From positions 1 through 5,714 of the forward strand of contig WQUS01000142.1 of assembly GCA_009781965.1 (NCBI GenBank): a DNA stretch of 5,714 nt. Direction: 5' to 3'. Each line of letters begins with the position of its first letter. Position 1 is the first letter of the stretch. Under the pieces are notes generated by a model. That model was given only the letters and a program-made list of their open reading frames with translations. It was not told the DNA's origin and made no database searches. Shown piece after piece: positions 1 to 5,714 of the stretch. Both the position numbers and the translations under genes were made by a program. This stretch comes from Bacillota bacterium. Lineage in GTDB: Bacteria; Bacillota; Desulfotomaculia; Desulfotomaculales; Desulfallaceae.

Positions 1-96
1 CAACGGACTGGTTTTACGGCGATGTGTCATATGCGGTGGCGAACGGCATTTTCAATGGCACCGGCGCCACCACATTCAGCCCCAACGATTCGGTAA
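1..96 (+). repeat. Direct terminal repeat, left copy
   Basis: All 96 bases are identical to 5619-5714, including every synonymous position. The match starts at the first base of the window and ends at the last base of the window in the other copy. It lies inside the first SLH repeat and is in the same reading frame in both copies. It is best read as an end overlap of a closed or tandemly repeated assembly path; the true shared length is at least 96 bp and cannot be seen from here. Confidence 0.97.
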
Positions 97-527
97 CCAG
101 GGGCATGTTTGTAACGGTGCTGTGGCGGTTGGCTGGCAGCCCGGCCGGGAGCGGCGGCAGCCAATTTAGCGATGTCGGGCAAAGCGCTTACTATGCCGAA
201 GCAGTCAAGTGGGCGGCGGCAAACGGCGTTGTCAAAGGGATCAGCAACACTAAGTTTGCTCCCAACGGATTAGTAACCAGGGAGCAGATGGCGGCGATCC
301 TCTACCGTTACGAGCAATTCAGCGGTCAAACACCATCCGGCGCCGGAACGGCCAAAAACTTTGCCGACCGGAGCAAAATCAGCGCCTACGCGCAAGAGCC
401 GGTGAACACACTGGTCGCCCAGGGGATTTTAGGCGGCAAGCCGGGTAACCTCTTTGACCCGCGCGGCACAGCCGTCCGGGCGGAAGTAGCGGCAGTACTG
501 CACCGGTTCGCGGCGGCAGTGCGGTAG
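1..527 (+). CDS. SLH-domain surface protein, C-terminal part (5' truncated by window edge)
   Basis: This is the 3' end of a surface protein gene. The frame is open from base 3 and stops at TAG 525-527. The whole visible stretch is three S-layer homology repeats. Repeat 1 (about 3-144) has WFYGDVSYAVANGIFNG and VTRGM. Repeat 2 (about 159-326) has FSDV, AVKWAAANGVVKG and VTREQM. Repeat 3 (about 354-524) has FADR, LVAQGILGG and VRAEVAAVLHRF. The family is known to bind secondary cell-wall polymer, often pyruvylated, through an SLH trimer whose TRAE-like motifs correspond to TRGM, TREQ and VRAE here, so this is a wall anchor. GTG at 24 is not a real start: the first SLH repeat already begins upstream of the window. 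Bases 1-96 match the 3' end of the window exactly, so this may be the missing end of the gene that starts at 2777; joined, they make 1122 codons in frame. Base composition is high (about 60% GC over 1-240). Confidence 0.93.
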   Translation, partial: TDWFYGDVSYAVANGIFNGTGATTFSPNDSVTRGMFVTVLWRLAGSPAGSGGSQFSDVGQSAYYAEAVKWAAANGVVKGISNTKFAPNGLVTREQMAAILYRYEQFSGQTPSGAGTAKNFADRSKISAYAQEPVNTLVAQGILGGKPGNLFDPRGTAVRAEVAAVLHRFAAAVR

Positions 528-530
528 CAG

Positions 531-601
531 CAAGGTGATAGCAGGATAATGGCAAGCTAATAACAATAGCAAGCTAATGACAAGCTGATAGTAAGCTAAA
601 G
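531..601 (+). repeat. Degenerate 11-bp tandem repeat after the SLH gene
   Basis: Starting three bases after the stop codon, the sequence divides into units resembling CAAGCTAATAG: 531-541, 542-552, 553-563, a short 6-base unit 564-569, then 570-580, 581-591 and a 10-base unit 592-601. Units 553, 570 and 581 are the closest to one another. The unit is rich in stop codons (TAA, TAG, TGA), so all frames close quickly. It leads directly into the terminator hairpin. No function is recognised; it could be slippage-derived 3' UTR sequence. Confidence 0.6.
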
Positions 602-649
602 CAGTAGTTACCGGCTGATCCTGGGGTGAGCGGCGACTGCTGTTTTTTT
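600..649 (+). terminator. Probable intrinsic terminator of the upstream SLH gene
   Basis: AGCAGT (600-605) pairs with ACTGCT (636-641), and CCG (611-613) can pair with CGG (631-633) across a small internal bulge. The stem is followed after one base by seven T residues (643-649). The position, about 70 bases after the SLH stop codon and before the lipoprotein promoter, suits rho-independent termination. The imperfect stem and fairly large loop lower confidence. Confidence 0.65.
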
Positions 650-685
650 AACCGTTAAACTTCTTGTCCCGTCCGCAACACTTCT

Positions 686-714
686 TTGACCAATGGATTA
701 TCGTTTGATATATT
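686..714 (+). promoter_or_regulatory. Sigma-A-type promoter for the lipoprotein gene
   Basis: TTGACC (686-691) matches the -35 consensus at five of six bases. It is separated by exactly 17 bases from TATATT (709-714), which matches the -10 consensus at five of six. Transcription would start near 721, leaving a leader of about 80 bases before the ATG at 800. It sits between the upstream terminator and the lipoprotein gene. The -10 overlaps a perfect 9-bp tandem repeat that might be an operator. Confidence 0.65.
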
Positions 715-721
715 TGATATA
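704..721 (+). repeat. Perfect 9-bp tandem repeat over the promoter -10 box
   Basis: TTTGATATA occurs at 704-712 and again at 713-721 with no gap, covering the -10 element and the expected transcription start. Direct repeats placed this way can be binding sites for a repressor or activator; no known regulator site is recognised. The tract is AT-rich, so chance is possible. Confidence 0.55.
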
Positions 722-757
722 AATGTAATTTAACTACTGAGGCGGTTACTGGTAGGC

Positions 758-763
758 TATAAT
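758..763 (+). promoter_or_regulatory. Possible second -10 box (TATAAT)
   Basis: This is a perfect TATAAT hexamer 36 bases upstream of the lipoprotein ATG. The region 16-18 bases upstream (around 734-741) holds no good -35 match and there is no extended TGn motif, so it is either an activator-dependent second promoter or chance. The promoter at 686-714 is the better candidate. Confidence 0.25.
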
Positions 764-784
764 GAGAATAGACTAATAGGCGAT

Positions 785-790
785 AAGGGG
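785..790 (+). promoter_or_regulatory. Ribosome binding site of the lipoprotein gene
   Basis: AAGGGG ends nine bases before the ATG at 800. This spacing supports that ATG as the start, as does the basic-then-hydrophobic signal sequence that begins immediately after it. Confidence 0.6.
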
Positions 791-799
791 ATACCGGTT

Positions 800-2638
800 A
801 TGACCGGAGCTATCAAGGCCAAGAAGGTTATCAGCATCATATTAGCGCTGTGTATCGTACTCACAGCAGCCGCCTGCGGCAAAACAAAAGCTGAACAGCC
901 GGAAGTTGCGGCGTCTCCGTCTGCCTCGCCGGAATTGCCGTCAGATCAAGCGCCGGCAACGGACTCCTATCAGTATTACGACATTCTTGTCTCTGTACCG
1001 AGGAATTTGGAGCACTATGAACAAGTCGGGGCGGTAAAATCTCTTGAGGTAAATTTTAATGCTGACCAGAGCTGGCTTTCGGTGTTCCCGACCCTGCCGC
1101 CTTCCAATGCCGGCACCGATTTCGCGCCCCTGAAAACGGATGCCTCCGGCAAGCCGGTGCTGACCTTAGAGCAGGTTTTGGATCATTTCAGCTGGCATAC
1201 CGACGCCGACGCGTTTACCGTCTTAAGCCAGGATACGCTAACAGTCGGCGGAAAGCCTGCCGCTTCCATGTCGGTTGAAGGCGCTTGGGCTGATAGCCCC
1301 GATGAAACCTGGCGAATCGAGCTAACCCGCGTTGTTTATAACGGCATCGCCTACGACTTTCTCTACGCATCATGTCCAAAATTCTTTGACAAATACCGGC
1401 CCGAGGCTGAGGCAATCATCGCTTCCGCCCGGTTTTCGGACGTGCAGTCCGGAGAAAAAACCGCATTTGAAAATATTACCTTGAGCCTTCCTCTGAAAAC
1501 CGCAGGTTATAGTAAAATAAAGCCGGGGCTGATCCAGGTCTCGAACTCCCGTGTGAGCGGCAGGACGCTGAGCTTTTTCGCCAGGTATGACGACACCGAG
1601 CTGTATACAGAAAACATGTTGAGCGATCAGGCGCAGTTAGACAGACTGATCCAGATCTCCTTAAACAAGATGGTCGATACGCGCTTCAAAGACATCCAAA
1701 AGCTGAGCAAGATTTCGGTTGAGCACATATATTTTGACAAAATACCGGCCGTGCACGCGGTTTACCGTTTGGATTGGGCGCAAAGCAATCCCGCCGAATA
1801 TTTGGAATCCTACCTGTTTGTCTACAAAAATGATCTGTATTTGCTGCAGGGCAAGTGTGACCTGGGAAATGAAGAGGCGCTGAACGATTTTATTGATCCA
1901 ATTGTGAAGAGCATCGGTTTTGTAGAGGTCGCTTCACCCAAAAAACTTCCCCTGCCGCGATCTGAGACCGTGCGGTGGATCAACAGTACCTACGCGATTC
2001 TGACCATATCGAACCGCCAGGATACCGCTCTGGTGGGTGGGTTTCAGCCATCGGAGAGCAACCGTGACATAGCGAAATCCACGCTGAAGGAATCATGGTT
2101 CATTACCAACAGGGCGTCCTCTGACGCGGTTATTGCTAAGCTGACAAAAACAGGGCATCGCGCTAGTTTTCTGGCCTTTATCAAGCGGAATCCCGAGTTT
2201 GAGCTGAATCGGCAGCAATTTAAGACCTTTTTGGACAAAAATTCGAGCATGGATCAGGATACCCGGCTTTTGTATCAAAACTTTTATGATGACTATCATC
2301 TCTACGGCGATAACGCCATTTTCGCCTGGGATTATTGCCGCATTATATCGCTTTACGGCTGGGGATATATCGCGGGATATTATACCTACAGCGAGGCTTT
2401 GGACCTCTCGCTTCCCTACGCCAAAAAACTGCAGGAAACCTATCCCTCCTGGGAGGCCATGTACCGCGACTATTTAACAGGGTTTAACTTTTGGCGCCGC
2501 GGCAGCCTCAGCAAGCCCACAAGTGAGAACTTTCTCCGCCTTTTGATCATGCAAGACCTTATAAACAGGACGGACGGTCCCAACGCGCTGCCACCCTGGG
2601 ATATGAAACTTGAGGCCGACTGGCAGTCGGCGAAGTAG
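800..2638 (+). CDS. Exported lipoprotein with two PsbP/Mog1-like domains and C-terminal DUF1266
   Basis: This gene encodes 612 residues, complete. Lys6, Lys8 and Lys9 precede a hydrophobic run (10-25) and a lipobox ending LTAAAC, with Cys26 as the predicted lipidated residue, so the protein should be anchored to the outer face of the cytoplasmic membrane. A Pro/Ser/Ala-rich tether follows (about 27-57). Residues about 59-214 and 220-375 look like two copies of a PsbP/Mog1/DcrB-like fold: each opens with an ILVSVP- or ITLSLP-type strand and ends with a helix leading into IIASARF or IVKSIGF. This fold call rests on pattern, not on a search. Residues about 430-600 fit DUF1266: W433 before FITNR, GHRASF, then AWD (509-511) with R514, WGYIAGYY (521-528), SW (550-551), LTGFNFW ending at W565, and a final LPPWD. 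The function of DUF1266 is unknown. The gene has its own promoter, and its stop is 138 bases before the SLH gene start. No enzymatic role can be assigned. Confidence 0.85.
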   Translation: MTGAIKAKKVISIILALCIVLTAAACGKTKAEQPEVAASPSASPELPSDQAPATDSYQYYDILVSVPRNLEHYEQVGAVKSLEVNFNADQSWLSVFPTLPPSNAGTDFAPLKTDASGKPVLTLEQVLDHFSWHTDADAFTVLSQDTLTVGGKPAASMSVEGAWADSPDETWRIELTRVVYNGIAYDFLYASCPKFFDKYRPEAEAIIASARFSDVQSGEKTAFENITLSLPLKTAGYSKIKPGLIQVSNSRVSGRTLSFFARYDDTELYTENMLSDQAQLDRLIQISLNKMVDTRFKDIQKLSKISVEHIYFDKIPAVHAVYRLDWAQSNPAEYLESYLFVYKNDLYLLQGKCDLGNEEALNDFIDPIVKSIGFVEVASPKKLPLPRSETVRWINSTYAILTISNRQDTALVGGFQPSESNRDIAKSTLKESWFITNRASSDAVIAKLTKTGHRASFLAFIKRNPEFELNRQQFKTFLDKNSSMDQDTRLLYQNFYDDYHLYGDNAIFAWDYCRIISLYGWGYIAGYYTYSEALDLSLPYAKKLQETYPSWEAMYRDYLTGFNFWRRGSLSKPTSENFLRLLIMQDLINRTDGPNALPPWDMKLEADWQSAK

Positions 2639-2677
2639 GGTAAAGCGTTGAAGAAATGGTCTGGAGGGACAAAAATT

Positions 2678-2707
2678 TTGCAGGAAATATATAGCAGCGG
2701 ATAGAAT
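2678..2707 (+). promoter_or_regulatory. Weak candidate promoter in the gap before the SLH gene
   Basis: TTGCAG (2678-2683), 18 bases, then TAGAAT (2702-2707; five of six matches to TATAAT). A second AT-rich candidate, TATAAA at 2749-2754, lacks a -35 partner and lies too near the ribosome binding site. The 2639-2776 gap shows no GC-rich hairpin with a T-run, so the SLH gene could also be read through from the lipoprotein promoter. Confidence 0.3.
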
Positions 2708-2759
2708 TATTACACTATTCGACCAATTATTTATTACGGGCAAAAAATTATAAAATGAT

Positions 2760-2767
2760 GGAGGAGG
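2760..2767 (+). promoter_or_regulatory. Strong ribosome binding site that fixes a TTG start
   Basis: GGAGGAGG is a near-perfect anti-16S match. It ends nine bases before TTG 2777, the proper distance, but only two bases before ATG 2770, which would give just four codons (MNFA, stop). The in-frame ATG at 2786 is 18 bases away, which is too far. The site therefore selects TTG 2777 as the start of the SLH protein. Confidence 0.8.
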
Positions 2768-2776
2768 TTATGAATT

Positions 2777-5714
2777 TTGCGTAAAATGCGTAACAAAAGG
2801 ATCTACTTATTTATGGCGCTGCTATTTGTGTTAGCTATGGTTGTTCCCTTTGGGGCTGGCACGGCGTTTGCCGACGTGCCTACTGCCCTGAGCGTACCAA
2901 CTATTCCGGATGGCGGCCAGCCTGCTCAGTTAGGCGCCGTGCTCTTTCATTTTACAGCCGGCCAGTTAAGAGATGGCGATAGCTGTACCGTCAGCTTGCC
3001 GCAAAATTTTCAGTTTTTAAAGGCCGGTGGAGTTGAAGATTGGGTGATGAGCCCAGCCGATTGGAGTTGGCAGTGGAATGGGTCGGTTGGTGAACAAGTA
3101 TACGGTCAAGCCAACGGTAACTATTTCAGTATCCCGGCTACTGCTCCAAACAGTACTGATGCAAACGGTTTGGCAGGTGCATCTCTTACCATTAGCTCTC
3201 TTAGTGATAACCAAATCAAGATTACCATTTTTGGTACCCCAGCGACAGGTTCTGACGGCTACTTGTATCTGTACCTTAACAATATCTATGTTGACAGCGG
3301 TTATATAGGGTTTATTCCTTTAACAATCAGTGCTCCTAACGCTCCTAACGGCAGTGGTTTTACCAGCGGTACCGTTAATGTTGGTAGGGTAACTTCCATC
3401 GGACTGGTAAATATTGAGTGCACCAATGCACCGGTTTTCAGTGATCAAGGTACGGTAACGTTAAATATTGAAGAAGATTTGCCCGGCTCTTTAAAATCTG
3501 GCGAAAGCCTGAAACTTACTTTGCCGGATGGATTTGCGTGGGGCTCCGGCGCTACGCTTCCTGCCGGCGCCGTTACCCTTCTCCGGGGCGGAGCGGCTGA
3601 TCCCAATTTTACCAGTACAGGTGGTACCGGTAGCGGCCTGACTGATCCTAATACCCTTGCAAACTATTTACAAAATCATTTCACGATCAGCGGATCAAAT
3701 TCCAATCAACTGATTCTTAATTTGCCTGCCGGTTTTCAAAGTACTGCTCCGCTTGCTTTTCAAGTTGAGGTTCCAATCAGGGTATATGATAATACTGTGA
3801 TTCGGGCGGGCAATGTTATAGCTACAGTTACTGGCGAAAGCACTTGCACTGTAAATGCTGTTTCTGTGGGGCAATATACTGCGGCCTATATTACATCGTT
3901 ATATTCTCCATCGGTTTTGGCTGGTACTAACACCAGTTTAGGCGCAGTGTTCATGCAATTTGCACCTGGCCAGCTGAGCGACGGTGACAGCTGTCTCATC
4001 AGTCTGCCTCAAAATTTTGAGTTTGATAGAATTGATGGCTCAAATGCAATGCCTAAAGGCAATGTAATGACTGATGCTGATTGGGCCTATCATCGTCCGA
4101 ATGGTTCTTTCAGTACTTATTATGGCCAAATGCCCTACTATGGCGGCTCTTTTACTGTCTATAGTAACTATTTCGTTATCCCGGATTATAATCAAAGCGT
4201 TAGTGATTATAACGGTTTAAAAGATGCTGGCCTTAATATTACCCAAATCAGCAAAAACCAAATTAAAGTCACCGTTGTTGGTTCGCCTAACCCGGCCTAT
4301 AACTGTTATGTTTACCTGTATCTTGGCAATATATATGTTGACAGCGGCTATGGCGGTAATGCTCCTTTAACTGTCAGCCCTTTCAGCGGCCGTGGTTTTA
4401 TCAATGGTACCGTTAAGGTTGGTAACGTGTACAGTAGCGGTTTGGTAAATATCGAATCTGTCAATGCGCCGGTTTTCAGTGAACAAGGCATGGTTACTCT
4501 GCGTATTGGAGAAGTTGTGCCCAGCTCTTTTAAAGCTGGCGAGAGTTTGAAACTGACTTTGCCGGATGGATTTACGTGGGCTTTCGGCCCTTCGTTTCCT
4601 GACGGCGCCCTAATTGTTCTCTGGGGCAGCGCTGTAGATAGCAATTCAGATAGTGCCGGTGGCGGCCAGATTTCTAATTTAGCTGGTTATACCCTTGCAA
4701 ACTATTTACAAGATCATTTTATAGTCAGCGGAGCAAATTTTAATCAATTGATTCTTAACCTGCCTGCCGGTTTTAGGAGTACAAACGCGATTGCTTTTGA
4801 AATTAAGGTTCCGATCCAAGTAGATGATCATGCATTGGCCCAGGCTGGTACTGTTAACGCCACAGTTTCCGGTGTTGGCAGCTATAACGTAAACACTATT
4901 CCGGTGGGTCAATATCGTCCGTTGCTGATGATTACCCCGGCAAGCAACACTTTCGCAAACGCTACAGCCGGCTACAATAATTCGGCCATGAGCCAGATCT
5001 TTACCATAACGAACACGGGGGCCATGGAAATCACCGGTCTTACGGCTTCTATTAACGGCAACTTTGAAATTAGCACAGGCCTTTCCGCTACCTCGATTGC
5101 TCCGGGTGGTACGGTTACGCTTAGTGTCCGTCCGGTCAGTGGTCTTGCCGCCCAGACAACGCCATATGCTGGTAGGCTGTATGTCACAAGCAGCTACGGC
5201 ATCGGCAACTCTGCTTCTCTATCATTTACTGTTAAAGCAGCCAGTATCGTTGTTGGCGGCGGGGGAGGCGGCGGTGGTAGCTCCAACTACACCGTAACAT
5301 TTGCAACCGCCGGTGGCAGTACCGTCAACAGCCAAAAATTGGCTAACGGCGCCAAAGTAACAAAACCCGCTGACCCGACCAAAGATGGATTTACCTTTGC
5401 AGGCTGGTACAGCGACAAAGCATTAACCACGGCTTACGATTTTACCAAAGGGATAACCGGTAATGTTACTATTTACGCCAAGTGGACGGCAAACACAGCG
5501 CCGTTGACGCCTAAACCGACGCCGACACCGGGGCCGGCACCCACACCTGGGCCGGGACCTGGGACGGGGCAACCCTCATCCTCAAGCGGCTGGCAGAACC
5601 CCTTTAGCGACGTCAAGTCAACGGACTGGTTTTACGGCGATGTGTCATATGCGGTGGCGAACGGCATTTTCAATGGCACCGGCGCCACCACATTCAGCCC
5701 CAACGATTCGGTAA
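2777..5714 (+). CDS. Large secreted SLH-anchored repeat protein, adhesin-like (3' truncated by window edge)
   Basis: The TTG start is set by the ribosome binding site at 2760-2767; 979 codons are visible with no stop. Residues 1-32 are a Sec signal peptide: basic MRKMRNKR, a hydrophobic core, and likely cleavage after TAFA at A32. Residues 33-367 and 368-713 are two copies of one unit, each made of two related beta-type modules. Residues about 714-822 form an Ig-like domain of the choice-of-anchor/ASPM-SPD2-Hydin kind (IFTITNTGAMEITGL, then SIAPGGTVTLSV). Gly827-834 is a spacer. About 838-904 is an InlB-type B repeat (Flg_new/Listeria-Bacteroides repeat: GFTFAGWYSD, ending YAKWT). A Pro/Thr/Gly linker (about 907-938) precedes the first SLH repeat (from about 941: FSDV, WFYGDVSYAVANG). 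The protein should be exported and wall-bound through SLH; adhesion is inferred from architecture. If its end is the sequence at 1-527, it is 1122 residues long. The beta modules are much more AT-rich (about 39% GC at 4081-4320) than the SLH code. Confidence 0.92.
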   Translation, partial: MRKMRNKRIYLFMALLFVLAMVVPFGAGTAFADVPTALSVPTIPDGGQPAQLGAVLFHFTAGQLRDGDSCTVSLPQNFQFLKAGGVEDWVMSPADWSWQWNGSVGEQVYGQANGNYFSIPATAPNSTDANGLAGASLTISSLSDNQIKITIFGTPATGSDGYLYLYLNNIYVDSGYIGFIPLTISAPNAPNGSGFTSGTVNVGRVTSIGLVNIECTNAPVFSDQGTVTLNIEEDLPGSLKSGESLKLTLPDGFAWGSGATLPAGAVTLLRGGAADPNFTSTGGTGSGLTDPNTLANYLQNHFTISGSNSNQLILNLPAGFQSTAPLAFQVEVPIRVYDNTVIRAGNVIATVTGESTCTVNAVSVGQYTAAYITSLYSPSVLAGTNTSLGAVFMQFAPGQLSDGDSCLISLPQNFEFDRIDGSNAMPKGNVMTDADWAYHRPNGSFSTYYGQMPYYGGSFTVYSNYFVIPDYNQSVSDYNGLKDAGLNITQISKNQIKVTVVGSPNPAYNCYVYLYLGNIYVDSGYGGNAPLTVSPFSGRGFINGTVKVGNVYSSGLVNIESVNAPVFSEQGMVTLRIGEVVPSSFKAGESLKLTLPDGFTWAFGPSFPDGALIVLWGSAVDSNSDSAGGGQISNLAGYTLANYLQDHFIVSGANFNQLILNLPAGFRSTNAIAFEIKVPIQVDDHALAQAGTVNATVSGVGSYNVNTIPVGQYRPLLMITPASNTFANATAGYNNSAMSQIFTITNTGAMEITGLTASINGNFEISTGLSATSIAPGGTVTLSVRPVSGLAAQTTPYAGRLYVTSSYGIGNSASLSFTVKAASIVVGGGGGGGGSSNYTVTFATAGGSTVNSQKLANGAKVTKPADPTKDGFTFAGWYSDKALTTAYDFTKGITGNVTIYAKWTANTAPLTPKPTPTPGPAPTPGPGPGTGQPSSSSGWQNPFSDVKSTDWFYGDVSYAVANGIFNGTGATTFSPNDSV
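2873..3877 (+). repeat. Internal repeat unit 1 of the SLH protein (modules A1 and B1)
   Basis: Encodes residues 33-367. Module A1 carries LGAVLFHFTAGQLRDGDSC, SLPQNFQF, NQIKITIFG and YLYLNNIYVDSGY. Module B1 carries GLVNIE (from residue 209), NAPVFSDQG, GESLKLTLPDGF, NQLILNLPAGF and closes with VGQY (364-367). Unit 2 follows directly. Similar to modules seen in clostridial surface proteins; no specific ligand can be named. Confidence 0.85.
3878..4915 (+). repeat. Internal repeat unit 2 of the SLH protein (modules A2 and B2)
   Basis: Encodes residues 368-713. It parallels unit 1 strand by strand: LGAVFMQFAPGQLSDGDSC, SLPQNFEF, NQIKVTVVG, YLYLGNIYVDSGY, GLVNIE (from 555), GESLKLTLPDGF, NQLILNLPAGF and final VGQY (710-713). 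Over the 50 residues from 209 and from 555, 36 are identical by hand count. Unit 2 gains about 10 residues within module A2, in a Tyr/Gly/Ser-rich loop. The DNA copies have diverged but keep long matching runs, for example around GACTTTGCCGGATGGATTT. Confidence 0.85.
5619..5714 (+). repeat. Direct terminal repeat, right copy
   Basis: Identical to bases 1-96 and in the same frame inside the first SLH repeat. Upstream of 5619 comparison is impossible because the left copy begins at the window edge, and the right copy is likewise cut at 5714. The implied period is 5618 bp. Confidence 0.97.

Noticed and set aside
647..659. Inverted repeat TTTAAC-C-GTTAAA
   Set aside because: Only six AT-rich base pairs overlapping the terminator T-run; likely chance.
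528..799. Riboswitch or structured RNA in the non-coding gap
   Set aside because: Apart from the terminator hairpin, repeats and promoter, I recognise no conserved riboswitch, T-box or tRNA pattern.
2286..2477. 63-codon open frame on the + strand inside the lipoprotein gene
   Set aside because: It is in another frame across the DUF1266 core motifs, which are clearly coded in the main frame.
2670..2680. CAAAAATTTTG near-palindrome as a terminator of the lipoprotein gene
   Set aside because: The stem is AT-only apart from its end pair and has no following T-run, so it is not a credible terminator.
2648..2704. Small TTG-started 18-codon frame in the gap between the two genes
   Set aside because: Too short, no good ribosome binding site at proper spacing, and no recognisable product.
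2474..2743. 89-codon open frame on the minus strand
   Set aside because: It lies antisense mainly over the conserved DUF1266 end of the lipoprotein gene, and its product shows no recognisable domain or signal. Treated as a shadow of the real gene.
4348..4644. 98-codon open frame on the minus strand
   Set aside because: Antisense to repeat unit 2 of the SLH protein, where the + strand frame has clear domain repeats. No independent support.
1..5714. A free 5.6-kb plasmid
   Set aside because: End overlap alone does not prove it. No replication initiator, iteron cluster next to a rep gene, relaxase or partition gene is seen; both genes are envelope proteins.

Overview
The window looks like DNA from a Gram-positive-type anaerobe of the Bacillota (Clostridia or a close relative). 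The evidence is S-layer homology (SLH) anchors of the clostridial type, a Cys-lipidated exported protein, strong GGAGG-like ribosome binding sites, a TTG start and mixed base composition. The assignment is an inference from protein style; no rRNA or other phylogenetic marker is present.

Layout, all on the + strand: (1) 1-527 is the 3' end of a gene for an SLH-anchored surface protein, cut by the window edge. (2) 528-799 is non-coding. It holds a degenerate 11-bp tandem repeat, a probable intrinsic terminator (600-649) and a good sigma-A-type promoter (686-714) overlapping a perfect 9-bp tandem repeat. (3) 800-2638 is a complete 612-residue lipoprotein with two PsbP/Mog1-like domains and a C-terminal DUF1266 domain. 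(4) 2639-2776 is a short gap with no convincing terminator. (5) 2777-5714 is a large secreted SLH protein, cut at the 3' edge. It consists of a signal peptide, a twice-repeated unit of about 340 residues (itself two related beta-type modules, so four modules), an Ig-like domain of the choice-of-anchor/ASPM-SPD2-Hydin kind, a Gly8 spacer, an InlB-type B repeat, a Pro/Thr linker and the first SLH repeat.

The most important structural fact is that bases 1-96 are identical to bases 5619-5714, and the match runs exactly to both window edges. This is the signature of a contig whose ends overlap: the assembly graph closed on itself with a 5618-bp period. Read across the join, the two partial SLH genes fuse in frame into one complete protein of 1122 residues. 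Either the two fragments are the same gene (circular molecule or tandem array), or they are two paralogues sharing the SLH-coding segment and collapsed by the assembler. No replication or mobilisation gene is present, so a free plasmid is the less likely reading.

Functionally this is a cell-envelope locus: a membrane-anchored lipoprotein next to a cell-wall-anchored, adhesin-like repeat protein. A shared role at the surface is plausible but inferred from proximity only.
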